Below are positions 1-11,478 of a stretch of DNA of 64,000 nt, one piece after another; the stretch's first letter is position 1, and each line of letters opens with the position of its first letter. The position numbers and the translations under genes were made by a program. Under the pieces are notes generated by a model that worked only from the letters and a program-made list of their open reading frames with translations, searched no databases and was not told where the DNA came from. This stretch comes from Atkinsonella hypoxylon (lineage: Eukaryota; Ascomycota; Sordariomycetes; Hypocreales; Clavicipitaceae): NCBI GenBank assembly GCA_000729835.1, contig JFHB01000044.1:1-64000 (forward strand), read 5' to 3'.

Positions 1-386
1 CCCCCAAAAAAAAAAAAAAAAAACCACCAATCGGTAGGGATGAATCGGGAAACTCGAATATATATGCCCGATACTCACACTAATAGTCTCGACATCTTGC
101 TTCCCACTTGTATCCTTTGTGCTGCTCAGGCGAGCTCTCCTCCGTTCTGTGCCAGGACCAATGGCAACGGGCCAAATCAATTGCGAAAAAAAAAAAAAAA
201 AAAAACTCGGATCCAAGAAGACAGCCTCTGACCAGGAGCTCATCATTCATAATACCGACCGAGACTTGATGACTCTCCAAGGGCCGTGCAAATCTGAAAT
301 TTCACCCATATCCATGGCTGGCCAAGATCACAAGCCATTCGCACGGATGGTTACGAAACAATAAGCAAGCCTAAAGAGATATGCTG

Positions 387-399
387 TACGGAGTACTCC
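387..399. repeat. Palindromic element, partial copy
   Basis: TACGGAGTACTCC is most of the palindrome found whole at 577-590. A further half copy, GCGGAGTA, follows immediately. Confidence 0.5.
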
Positions 400-576
400 A
401 TGCGGAGTATTAACTATAGTGTAGTCAATTGAGTGCTACGTCAAAGGGCGGCAATTCTGCGCAGTCAGGTGCACCCATAGTTAACTATTATCTCATCAGT
501 GACTAGGTGCCCACTTCCACCGGAGACTAAGACGCACCCACCGTGGTGGATCTGGTCTACCGTACGGAGTGAGTGC

Positions 577-590
577 ACGGAGTACTCCGT
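577..590. repeat. Perfect 14-bp palindrome ACGGAGTACTCCGT
   Basis: The 14 bases equal their own reverse complement. Partial or near copies occur at about 387, 17325, 22373, 40909, 47880, 51382 and 62412, always outside coding sequence. It may be a dispersed short element or a regulatory site; the sequence does not decide. Confidence 0.55.
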
Positions 591-1878
591 ATCTAGGTCA
601 TCAATGGATCATCATCAGCTTCAAAGACAGTTGACTGCGCTTCTGAAATCTTTCATGATGGAGAGGGGGTCAAAATAAGTGGCAAGAAACGACATTGCTG
701 ATGGCTGAAGTGTACTGCCTTAAATCATATCGAGTGATCGTTCTGGTTCTAGTAGGTTATTTCTCTGATCAATTTCCTCTTTTGTCCCTTGTCGTCCGTT
801 AGCCTTGGCAAGCCGCCTAGGAGTAGCTGAGAAATGGAGACACGAGACGCGAGCATGAGAATTAACTACCAGGGACAACAATCCATTCTTTTGGCTCTGT
901 CTAGTAGCGCTAGTCGCGCTGGGCCAATGCTCTTGCATTTACATATTATACCTACCCACCTTCTCATACAGTCTCATAAGCAAATCCGCTCCGGAGGCAC
1001 CCCCCCACTGGAACGGTCCTGGTCAAGGTTGTTGACTTGTGGACCGATATTCAAGTATGGCGTGAAGGAAGAGGTCCAGCCTTAGCTTTGTTCGTCCTTG
1101 ACCGTCCAAGTCCACAGCTGGCGAGTGGATGGACTCGAATTTATGGATCCTGCTGTCCGTTGAAATGGGCGGAATATAATAGGATTCCACGCCCCAGTGT
1201 CTTAGAAACCCAACCCCGGATTGTGGTCTGGTTTGAAAAGAAATAGCAGACGGCGACTGCTGCTATATTCGGAGTTTCAAGTTTTGTCTTGTTCAATCTT
1301 TCTTTGTGTTCCCTTCCATCTCCCCTATTTGAATTCATCGCTGGACCATCTCCTCTCTTCGTCTAACTGAGTAATTATTGTTTTGCTGCAAGCTGTTAAA
1401 TCTTGTCGCCCTTTTCACCTCGACATCTTCTTGGCTACGGTCCAAGGACGAGCAAGACAAGGCCAAACGGAACTTGCGGAGCCACTTAATAACGGCGTCG
1501 CCTCGATTCAACTGATTTCGTTCGTCCGAGCATAACATGTTTTTTGTCTCAAGATTTTTCAATCAAAACGAATGATCGGATTTTCTCCCTGGAGCTCTTG
1601 ACCCGAACTTATCGCGCGCATTCCCAGCTAGACGCTGCCCACGAAAAGGGGACATATTGATCGGAAGTTGCTTGGAGGCATATTGCGGTCGCCATCCCAG
1701 CCTTGATCAGGGAAATAGGTCAACATCTGTTTTAGGCCACTTTCAGCCTACAAAATCGAAGCTCGGAATACAGTCGGCGACCACCAACTGCCTTGCTTTA
1801 CATTGCAGTTGCGTCCTTACAGACGGAAAAGACGACGGACACGGCGAAACGAGTGAAGAAGTGCACCGACTAGTCACC

Positions 1879-4800
1879 ATGGCGCCAGCGCCTTCGTTGG
1901 ATGGCGCATCACCCGCCTCATCACAAAACTCAGATTCGGGAGACAAAAGCAACAAGAAACGAGCGGCTCCAAATGGCGAAGACTCGAGCATCCCGCAGAA
2001 AGTCACGAAGCGAAGAGCTGCGCGAGCATGCGTGTCATGCCGAGCACGCAAAGTTCGCTGCGATGTGGTGGAAGGTGCGCCCTGCGGTAATTGCCGTTGG
2101 GATAATGTTGAAGTGAGTTCCACCTGCCCGACTTGCTATTCATCGATCCATCCGTCGATCCATCCACCCACAGGCGGGAAGTCACTCTCGTTCCCGTTGC
2201 GGCGTCTCCACGATGATGGAATGCGTCCTGTCAGATCTTATGTCATTCCAGCATCAATGGCACCAGTAAAATGATAGTACATTAAAACACAAGAGCTGAC
2301 ATATTTCCTTCAGTGTATCGTGCAAGAGAGCCGGCGACGAAAGTAAGTAACCAATAGTCTTGCGCCACCGAGCCGGAATCGTTTTCAGTTCCGTTGCCGT
2401 CGTCCCACGCCAACCCGCCGGTCCCGCATGCGTTGGGGGTCCCTCAACTGCCTCGAAAATGCTGGGCTGGGTAACTAGTTACCGCACCGAAACATGAAAA
2501 TTCTGAGCACGAGCCTGTTTCTGGCCAGGTTTGCGGAGTGGAGCACACTGCGTAATGTTCGGCGCGGCGGGCTTCGGTGGCGGCACCAGCAGAGTAAGGC
2601 TGGGCGTATACATGGCGTAAGTGCCGCAATGCAAGTGCAGCCTGGTGCAAATCCAGTGCGAACACAGTGCGAACACAGTACCGGACTTGGCCTGGGCTTG
2701 GTCTTGTGCACAACGCTGCTTATGTATTTCCTTCGCGAGTGCGAGTGCGAGTGCGAACTAAAACAACCGCGGCAAAGACTCCATGCATGTCCGTCCACAC
2801 AAACATATTGCGACAGCTCCTGCTCTAGGCACCTTTCATAATTGTGATATAATCAACTTGCGGCTCCGTTGAAACCCTGAAACTGACTTTGACTTCCAGA
2901 AAGCATCTTGTAACTCCGAGTGCCGTGGGACCTGCTGCTGGCGCGTCAGCCGAGGCACAACTGCGATGCAAGAGCACCACAGCACCGTCGACGTCGACAT
3001 GCACATCAACAACGGCGTCCATAGCGAATCCCTCCATGTCCGTCGCTTGTGCGGATGCTGCCAGGCGCACGAGTAGCGCTTCGGCATTTTCCACAAATAG
3101 TTCCGATGGAGCTGCCCCTTTGCTGCTGCCAAGGAGCAGCGTTGATGGCCATGTACCACATATGCTTTGTAAGTGTATTGTAACTGCACTTGCACCTTTT
3201 GACACCCGTCTGCCGCTTGGCCAAATTTTTCAAGTCGTCTCCGTCGGGCGTGTTTACCGTTTCGGTGCGCCATGTACCGTTCACCGTTCGGTATGGGCAC
3301 CAAATTCGTCTTGACCGCCACCTCACCTCACGGATCCGCGCGTTTTGCAGGGGTGTTGTTGGAGAAGCGCACAAAGGTGCATCACGATTTGAGGAACAAC
3401 GTGGACAAATGGACTTTTTCTCTCTCCGCATCGCCGTCACAAGTTGCCCTGACCCACTTTCTCCCGAAACCCTCCACCCGACCCGACTTGTACATAATTT
3501 GAGACGCTTCCTTCCCGACATATCATACCCCACCATCATAAGCGGCAGTCATTCCGCAGTTTGTGTCGGCGTGTGCTTTCACGTGCGAATCGTCAAGTGG
3601 CAATCACAAATTAAAATTTCCCTGGCCTTTCTATTGTAGGGGCACATCGCCACCGCGAGGAAGGCCACGGCCCTGAGAATCCCAAGAAACAGGAGGCAAT
3701 AACATCGAAACCTGCCTTTGGTCGATTCAAGAGCTTGTCATCCGTTCATGCGCCAGTAGGCTGACCACACAAATTTGCTACAGATCAACGTTGTGCCGGA
3801 TATCGCAATCATAATGTTGTTCACAACCAGGTTCGTCTCTCTGTTCATATGCAACGTAATTCAGCAGTAGATTGTAACATTATTCGCGTCAGTCCTCCCT
3901 CGGTCATGGACTTACCGCACAATTTCTCAACTCTCTTGAGCTTCCTGACGCAGCATCTCAGTTGCCGGCCTTCGTTCGGCCTCTTCCAGCCAAGATCGCA
4001 CCAGAAGATGTTCAGTACCTGGCTGTCAAGGGTGCCTTAACCCTACCAAACATTACTCTTCAGAATGCTCTCTTGCAATGCTACATCGAATACGTTTATC
4101 CGTATATGCCGTTGATCGACTTGCACCATTTCTTGAGCATCGTTGACCGACGAGATGGCGTCAATGGACAGACTAGTCTTTTACTGTACCAGTCCATCAT
4201 GTTCTCTGCCACAGCCTTTGTCGACATGAAGCATCTTCGCGAGGCTGGATTCTCAACTCGCAAGGCTGCGAGAAAGGCATTCTTTCAGAAAACAAGGGTA
4301 AGCGATAAAGCCTGATGTTGAACTATAGTTGCATTGGCATTCTGACGTAATGCAGTTACTCTATGACTTTGATTATGAACAAGACAGGCTGGTTCTAGTC
4401 CAGTCGCTTCTGCTGATGACCTATTGGTACGAGACCCCTGACGATCAGAAAGACACGTGGCATTGGATGGGAGTTGCCATCTCACTAGCCCATACCATCG
4501 GACTGCACCGCAATCCCGGCACGACGATCATGTCGACACCCAAGCAGCGACTTTGGAAGCGTATATGGTGGTCCTGCTTCATGCGGGACCGTCTGATTGC
4601 TCTTGGCATGCGACGTCCAACCCGCATCAAGGATGAGGATTTCGATGTGCCTATGCTTGCGGAAAGCGACTTCGACATCCAGCCTCTGCAGGAGGGAGTT
4701 GGTGTCGTTCCACAAGAGTGCACTCTGATCCGGGACGTAAACATGCAGTATGAACTGGCTGCGCTGTGTATTTCCAAAGCCAAGTTGTGTTTATGCATCA

Positions 4801-6029
4801 GTCATATGCTCAAGACCCAATACTCAGTGCTCATCCGTGACAAGATGAAGCCCGAGAACACCACCAACAGCACCATGATGCTGTTTCCAAACAAGCAAAT
4901 GGACAATGTTGACAGCGTGAAATCGGTTGACCTTGAGTTGAGTGCCTGGGCCGCGTCACTTCCTGAAGCCTGCCAGTATCGGCCCCTCAATTCGCTAGAC
5001 ATTAGAAGTGGTAGATCCACTGTTGCTGTTCAACGAACCATTTTACACATGGTCTATCAAACGACGATATCAGCCTTACATCGACCCCAGTTCCTACCGT
5101 CATCTCCAACGCAAGCCCCCCCTACATCACGTCAGGTCCAGGAAATGTCGAGATTGCGTGTACGCGATGCTGCTGCACAAATTACACGCATGGCTGCTGA
5201 GCTCCACCACTTGCGTCTGGAAAGGTACCTGCCTACCACAGGGGTTACCGTCATCCTGCCTGCAATGATCATTCACTTGCTCGAGATGAAGAACCCAACG
5301 CCGCAAGCACGGGAACATGCCACAAGAGGCTTCCGCCAGTGCATGCGTGTCATGGAGAAGCTCAGGGAAATCTACGCTGCTGCTGACTATGCTACTGGCT
5401 TTCTGGATGCAGCTTTGAGGAAAGCCGCTATTGATATTGACACCAATGTTGGGCCACAGAGGGCTTCAGCAATGACGCAAGATCTGCCCGCCGGATTCGA
5501 CGCGCAGACGCCGCCCCCCGAGAACTTGCCTTATATGACATCATCAGAAACGCTTTTCAACCAGAAGCCTAAACTATCATCGTTCAAGATGCCCATGCTA
5601 CCCCCCAACACGGTGAATGCTGCTGTGTTGGAGCTGTCTACAAACTCTCCGCCTCAAACGGATTTTGATTCCGCCGAGCTTACTCCTAGCGCCAGTGGCC
5701 AGTCCGAAGAACAGCATCTGTTAGATCTAGATGCCTTGGACCTTGACTTTATGCAAGGCCATGACGAGTTTGATTGGAACGCTGTTGCTGGCACTGAATT
5801 AGATGTCGATCAGTGGCTACAATTCCCTGGGGATGGTAACAATACCAATAGTACCAACAGTACAGACACAAGCGACGGCCTGACAGCCGACATTTTAATC
5901 AACGAAGACGACGGTGACATCAGCGCTACAGGATTGAGAGGAGAGACGCTTGACCTGACCAGTCTTGACTATGACGGCGATATTCTCATGAAGAGTGAAG
6001 CAGCGGAGCAACTGGATCTTACAGCCTGA
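1879..6029 (+). CDS. farA: Zn2Cys6 transcription factor, FarA/CTF1 family
   Basis: Nuclear activator of the family that, in Aspergillus (FarA) and Fusarium (CTF1-alpha/beta), switches on fatty-acid oxidation and cutinase genes. Probable exons are 1879-2112, 2314-2342, 2900-3168, 3640-3755, 3893-4297 and 4356-6029; the joined frame is open and gives 908 residues, the usual family size. The cluster ACVSCRARKVRC continues to CGNCRWDNVE, and its sixth cysteine comes from the 29-base second exon (CIVQESRRRK). The middle homology region spans roughly residues 240-560, with YWYETPDDQKDTWHWMGVA and GLHRNPG. The C-terminal quarter is acidic and Asp-rich, as in activation domains. The start sits in a strong context (CACCATGG). 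Exon 4 is the least certain. Introns 2 (557 b) and 3 (471 b) are long for such a fungus. Confidence 0.9.
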
Positions 6030-8047
6030 ATTTCTGAATAGAGGGAATATTCTTACATGGTGTATTACGCGTATTATGGGTGGCTTTACTTGGTTTCTTT
6101 GGAAGCTGGGTACAGGTCATTTTGGCGGACTTTTTTGTAGAGAATCAGCCCGGCGTACGGGGAGAAAAAGGTGTTTTGGGCATTTCGTTTCGGAGTATGA
6201 CCAAAATTTTTGGCACTGTACAAGGGTTCATCACTGGTAACAAAATGGAAAATTCCATGCTTGTCTATAAATACATAAAGTTCATCGCGGAGGTGTCAAT
6301 GGCAACTATACCGAGTTAAGCTGTCTGACTTTTAGTTTGGGCCCACAGACTATGCTTCGTTCTGTGCGCGCTGCCCGTTCTGAGTCGTCCCGATTTTGGG
6401 AATATGTATATTCACAGTAACGGCTGGAAGAGTCTGGTTTTTCAATCTGCGCCTACCGCTTTGCAGCCAACAGCTTCCTGTAAGCATATTGTCATGGCGG
6501 AACGGACTTCAAGCCAGATGATGGACAAATGACAGCCCCCGCTCGTTGCTGCCCAGTGCAATGGGCGCCTCTCTGAATTTGGAGATTGCCTTTTCTGTCT
6601 TCTCGTCACCCCCTGCTGCATACTGCATGCTGCACGCTAGTAACTATTTCTTGCATGAAACATAGGGTTAAATTATCTTGCTGCAACAGATTAAACTGCC
6701 AGCATCTACGAGGTCCACGGTCTGAAGAAGGCTCTGGTCCCCTGAGAAAAGGTGGATCGCGTCCGTGGCAACTGCTGGTCGAAGCAGCGTTGGACGTTGG
6801 ACGGGCAGCAGGCAGGAGGGAAGGCTCCTTCCTTAATTCTTATTTGCATCGATGAGCCAAGTTGGTTGCTATGGGGTGCCCCGGAGCAAAATAATGACCC
6901 AAATTCCTGGCTTACAGCCTCCTGACTAAGGTACGGTGTATACCTACCACCTTAGGTACCCAGGCACCTACATCCTAACCTAAGGTACCTGCCTAAGGTA
7001 CCTAGCATTCCACGAGCACAGAACGCTTTTTGTTCTCTTCATTCCATCGTCCTTCTTCTCCTCTGGAGTACCGCAGCATCTACGCGCTCCCTATTTGCTC
7101 ATTTTCTCTCGTTTGTGTAACTTTACCTTCGTGATTGCGCCGATTCGTACTGCAGACATTCTTTTCTTTCTATTCCAGTTCCAATTTGCTCACTTTGGCA
7201 GCCCATTCGCTACTTTTACTTGAACCCCCCCCTCCTCCCCCCCCCTTTTCCTTGAAGAAAAAGGAGAACTGTTTTTTGTGTCTTTCTACCATATTGATGC
7301 CAGGCTGGAACTCCTCCCCTCCTCCTTTCAACGCGAAATCTAAGTCGACCACCCGAACGCCAAATCGCCTGCTGAACAGCCACAATACCGCGACAACCCA
7401 ACCGGAGTGTCTTCTGCCCTTAACTTGTCCGGACCTCCGCCGTTGTGTCCCCGACGCCGCCTCAACCGAAGCGCACAGACCTCAGCAGACCAGACGAAGC
7501 ATACCAGACAGTAGTTTGTCGACCACACGGAACTTGCGCGTAATACCATCCCACGCTGGTTCGGTGTGCCTACTCAATCAATCCACGAGATCACCCTGAC
7601 GCATCGCTTCTTCGATCCTTCATCAACCTATAGGGGGTAGAATATGTGCTAGTCTCTGTACGTGTCAGGGTTTGCGGCTGTCCGTTTCTTGAGGTTTTTC
7701 TTCTGCTTCGCTTTGTGTCTGCTGTGTATACGATATTTTCTTGGAGCGTCACAGCCCACTCTCTTTTTCCAGTATCTCACTCCTCACAGCTGCTTGTCCC
7801 TCGTCCCGCACGCTGCCCTCCCATATCGACTCAGAAATCCCACGGCCAGAGTTCGTTATCTTGGCCGAGTCCTCTCCCTCTCGCGACTCTGTCAAAATCG
7901 ACTATGCACATCACGATTTCGAGTAAAACCATCAAAAACGCCTCCTCTGGGCCATGAACGAATCATGTCGAGTCGTTTACTAGCTTGAAACGCAGTTCGA
8001 TTTAATCGATTTTGCATTCCGCATTTCTACGAAATTCTTGAGGACGC
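6030..8047. other. Intergenic region and leader of the KAR9-like gene
   Basis: No gene is seen. The first part is presumably the 3' end of the farA transcript. A cluster of GGTACC-type palindromes lies at 6926-7004. From about 7020 to 8047 the plus strand is rich in C and T, with TTCTTTTC-like stretches, as is usual just upstream of filamentous fungal start codons, so it is probably promoter and long 5' leader. The small open frames at 7135-7988 are low complexity. Confidence 0.6.
6926..7004. repeat. Cluster of CCTAAGGTACC-type palindromic motifs
   Basis: Within about 80 bases there are five or six variants of CTAAGGTACCTAG, including TTAGGTACC, CTAAGGTACCTG and CTAAGGTACCTAG. Related motifs occur at 48817, 50145, 51074-51135 and 62970. 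All copies lie in non-coding DNA. Confidence 0.6.
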
Positions 8048-10864
8048 ATGATGACCGACCTACCGTTCAAGTTGAAGCCGAAAAGGCTGTCTCTGATTGC
8101 CCAACAACCGACGAGGCATCGTATCGGTGACGAATTGTTTACGCATTTGGGACCGGCTACAGCCGTTGAAGCTCTCAGCACAAGCGATGGAGCACTCAGA
8201 AACTACTTGGCCGGTGCATCTGCTGCGGAACGAGAATTTGCTGTTCAAACTGCCATGGCGTCCCAGCGAGTCTGGGAATGGACTAATGAGCTTTCCAACT
8301 GGGAGTGGCCGGCCAATGGGAGTTCTACTGGATTCGAAAACCCGACCAATACGTCTCAGCGCCTGGCCCTCCAAATCAACGCACCGAAAAATGATGGCCT
8401 TGAGTACATTGGCAGTCTACCAGCCTTTGAAGTAGCTCATTACGAGAGAAGAATCGAAGAAATATCGAAGGAACTAGCTGATCTAGAGATTGAAGACATC
8501 AAGATGCAAGTCCTGGCGAATCACATCTTGCCCCTGTCCAGACCCAACACTCCGTCTTCCATATCAAGCAAGGAGATGTCTTCGACATCAACATACACCA
8601 AAATGGAAGACCTGTCTGTGGTCGTCACGACCATCATCATCCAGACCTTACCCAATCTCGCCCAACTAACCCGCCTCCTAAAAATATGGAGCATTCGACT
8701 TGGAGTTCTTCGGCGCGTCCCAGCCCTGCTATATGCCATCGAAGATGCTGAAGTCGGTTTGAAGGCAGGTTGGACTGCCATCTCGAAGCCACTAAGGAGG
8801 TCAATTCAAGTGGACAGCAAAGACGCCATTATCCAAAAACCCACCCTACAGAGGAGCGACTTCGAAGTTATGAAGAAAGTGCTGGTCAAAAAAGTTGCTA
8901 CATTGGGCCGTTTACTGGATGCTATGCTTGACAGCCTCGAGGGTATGGAGGATACACTTCCCGGTTATTGGTTAGACCGCATGGAAGCTGTTGAACAAAA
9001 TTATAGTGACTGGGTTGCGACTTGCGAGAGGACAATTCAGGAGACCGAGTGGTCCCGATCTGCTAAAAGTCGCAAATTCCTCGAGTCATCATCATCCCAG
9101 GGATTGAGTGCCATCGAAGAGAGTTCGCTGTCTTCAACATCACATGACCTCTCGAGTGGTGATTCTGGCATTGTTATTACCTTGCCGGTGCCGGTCAAAG
9201 CCAGCAACCCACAAGCTATTTCACTCGACTCGAGAGAGACCTCTTACGAAAGCGCAAGCGACAATAACACGTTGAGGTCACCGAGCTGTAACAACCCATC
9301 ACCTGAAAGTCTAGAAGTCTCCAACTCCAACGACCGTCGAGGTCTAAGGCCCTCGCCTGACCGGAGATACCTCGACTCGCAACTAACCGCAGACTCGTCC
9401 GCAGTTCCAGATGAGTCTCTGCTCCTTCACAACAAGAATCTCCCTTTGGAGCATGGTATATCAGGTCTCAACAGAGCCATATCTCCAGTTGGCAAGGCAA
9501 AAGAAGAAGCAGGCGAGGAGGAAGAGGCAGACTTGCCTCCACTGCGTAGCAGCGTTCGGCGAGACAGTGAGGCATCAGAAGGCTCTGTTCTGTTGCATGG
9601 TGATACCAGCCGTTTTGATGTTTCATTCAGCGACAGCCCCGAGGTATCTGCTTCGCCGATAATACCACAAAATCGCATTCGAGAAGCCAAGTTCGTTGAT
9701 GACGAAACTCCCCCAACCTCTCCACCTCTTCCATTGTATCGTGAGACAAGCCCGAGTGATCTTCTCGAGAGCCCTGTAATCACATCTATTAGGGAAAATA
9801 ATGGGTCCATGTTTGACAAGACTCCTGTAGAAGGGTCAGTTGCTGACGACTTTGATGACTCAATGTCAGTTTCCGAGGTAGGAGGCCCTACATTTGGAAG
9901 AGATAGTACTGCTGGCGATAAGCATCTGCGCCAGCAAATCAGCGAGATTATCGAGTCAATACCAGCAAAGATCAAATTGTCAGGAGAACCACCTGCTGTC
10001 AATCTGAACCCTCCTGATTTGCAACTTCCACGACTGAAGAAGAAGCCGTCTAAAGAGCCATTCAAACGCAGCACTTCAAGCTTATCCTCTCGGACAACCA
10101 CACCATCCTTTACCCTATCACCAGCAAGGACGCGGCCGCGACATACCAGAGGCCAGCCAGAAGTCAGAATCTATCATCTGTCCCGAAGTACCGGTGAGCC
10201 ACCTATCAAGCTCTTTATTCGCTGTGTTGGCGAGCATGGCGAACGTGTCATGGTCCGTGTTGGCGGCGGATGGGCCGATTTGAGCGAGTACCTGAAAGAA
10301 TATGCTACCCACCATGGACGTCGGTCAGCCGGCACAGACATGGCAGCCACGGTCGAAGTCCAGGACGTTCCTCGCAGCAGTAACAACGTGTCGGGGCTGG
10401 CCTACGAGGCGAGCACACCCAACCGCCCGGCCTCGGCTGCTGCAACTGCGTTTGATACATCGCCAATGACACCTTTGAACGTGAGGAAAGCTCGAAGAAG
10501 TGTCGGCGCAGTCAATCACGAGGTACCGCGATCCCGCCCCAAGACACCAGCCACCGCTGGTCATTCTGCAGATGCACCCTCGTCGGCGGACTCGCAGCAC
10601 TCCAGACCCAATTCGCGTCTGAGCTGGGTCGAAGACGACAGTTCCTTCCTGGGTCTCGCTGGGCCTACAGGCAAGAAGGTCGAGATGAGCGAGGAGAACA
10701 GGGCCTGGGTGGAGAGCGTCAAGGAGAGGGTGCGTCAAGTCAGCGGCGAGCGCAAAGTATCTCAGCACCAAGATGGAAAACGGTTCGGGGAGCTAGGCAA
10801 GGTCGGTGGGACGAAGAGGTTGTTTCGAAAGGCTGCAGAGAGCGACTCTCAGATGAAGAGGTGA
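8048..10864 (+). CDS. KAR9-like cortical/microtubule protein with GAS2 domain
   Basis: Single-exon gene of 938 residues. The N-terminal 400 or so residues resemble the fungal KAR9 family, which links microtubule plus ends to actin for spindle and nuclear positioning; a characteristic stretch near residue 206 is LTRLLKIWSIRLGVLRRVP. A long Ser/Pro-rich, probably disordered region follows (about 340-690). Around residues 705-750 is a GAS2-type microtubule-binding module with VMVRVGGGWADLSEYL. The tail is basic and Ser/Pro-rich. Two ATGs stand at 8048 and 8051; the first is used here. The downstream gene converges on it. The GAS2 call is stronger than the KAR9 call. Confidence 0.8.
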   Translation: MMTDLPFKLKPKRLSLIAQQPTRHRIGDELFTHLGPATAVEALSTSDGALRNYLAGASAAEREFAVQTAMASQRVWEWTNELSNWEWPANGSSTGFENPTNTSQRLALQINAPKNDGLEYIGSLPAFEVAHYERRIEEISKELADLEIEDIKMQVLANHILPLSRPNTPSSISSKEMSSTSTYTKMEDLSVVVTTIIIQTLPNLAQLTRLLKIWSIRLGVLRRVPALLYAIEDAEVGLKAGWTAISKPLRRSIQVDSKDAIIQKPTLQRSDFEVMKKVLVKKVATLGRLLDAMLDSLEGMEDTLPGYWLDRMEAVEQNYSDWVATCERTIQETEWSRSAKSRKFLESSSSQGLSAIEESSLSSTSHDLSSGDSGIVITLPVPVKASNPQAISLDSRETSYESASDNNTLRSPSCNNPSPESLEVSNSNDRRGLRPSPDRRYLDSQLTADSSAVPDESLLLHNKNLPLEHGISGLNRAISPVGKAKEEAGEEEEADLPPLRSSVRRDSEASEGSVLLHGDTSRFDVSFSDSPEVSASPIIPQNRIREAKFVDDETPPTSPPLPLYRETSPSDLLESPVITSIRENNGSMFDKTPVEGSVADDFDDSMSVSEVGGPTFGRDSTAGDKHLRQQISEIIESIPAKIKLSGEPPAVNLNPPDLQLPRLKKKPSKEPFKRSTSSLSSRTTTPSFTLSPARTRPRHTRGQPEVRIYHLSRSTGEPPIKLFIRCVGEHGERVMVRVGGGWADLSEYLKEYATHHGRRSAGTDMAATVEVQDVPRSSNNVSGLAYEASTPNRPASAAATAFDTSPMTPLNVRKARRSVGAVNHEVPRSRPKTPATAGHSADAPSSADSQHSRPNSRLSWVEDDSSFLGLAGPTGKKVEMSEENRAWVESVKERVRQVSGERKVSQHQDGKRFGELGKVGGTKRLFRKAAESDSQMKR

Positions 10865-11478
10865 TGCAGTACGGGTTCAATATATTATATCCACCACTCA
10901 TTTGTCATGCTCCGGCCAATGCAGACGGAGGAGGAGGGTGGATGAATGGCGATGTCTTTGCACGATTGCACCCTTGTGGGTGCGCAATTTTTGAATATCC
11001 AAGGACCCAGGGGCAAAGACGGAAGTGCTGCGTATGGATTTCTACATATGCTTCAGAGGTGGGATGGGGTTATTTTTGTTCGAGTCCATCATGCGCTGGC
11101 TCGTTGGATGAGTATGGAACGTGTAGTACTAGCAATTGTACATTCGCTGCCTTACATTTAGGTTCTTGCAGGCTGTTGGTCTTGGCATCTTCACGAATAC
11201 ACGGTAGATACCCTACAGGTTCACAGTGAAGCATTAAATATATTCAGATGCGCGCCCTTTGTCCAAGTCTGGGACGGACCAGGCGTTAAAATACTACTAT
11301 TAAATGTGTTTATAGAAAATGAGCAAACACACAAGAAAAGAAATATTAACACTGTCAGCATTTCCAGTTCATCAAGTCGTGTTCTGTTGCTGGCAATACG
11401 TTGGTTGCATGTAACTTTGCTCATGTAAAAAAATAAAATAAAATAAAATAAGCAATTTGTATACTTGTCCAGAAAATT
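10865..11478. other. Convergent 3' intergenic region
   Basis: This lies between the 3' ends of the KAR9-like and GH16 genes. It holds an AAAATAAAATAAAATAAAA stretch near 11430-11450, which may serve polyadenylation of the GH16 transcript or simply be A-rich filler. No gene is seen. Confidence 0.6.

Larger units (their letters stand above)
1..1878. other. Upstream region of the farA-like gene, no gene seen
   Basis: There is no convincing gene here: open frames are short, overlap on both strands and show no family resemblance. The region begins with a run of about 18 A and has another A-run near 185-204. Between about 385 and 590 it carries copies of a palindromic element listed separately. 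The last few hundred bases are the probable promoter and leader of the regulator that starts at 1879. The frame leading into that gene is open from about 1657, but no in-frame ATG lies upstream of 1879. Confidence 0.6.

Noticed and set aside
2444..2841. Several overlapping frames of 65-115 codons on both strands
   Set aside because: They fall inside the long second intron of the farA-like gene, where both splice sites and the flanking protein are well supported.
7170..7599. Pro-rich frames upstream of the KAR9-like gene
   Set aside because: They come from a pyrimidine-rich leader with C- and T-runs, typical promoter sequence rather than coding.
9427..10101. 224-codon minus-strand frame
   Set aside because: It is antisense to the Ser-rich region of the KAR9-like gene and has no family resemblance.
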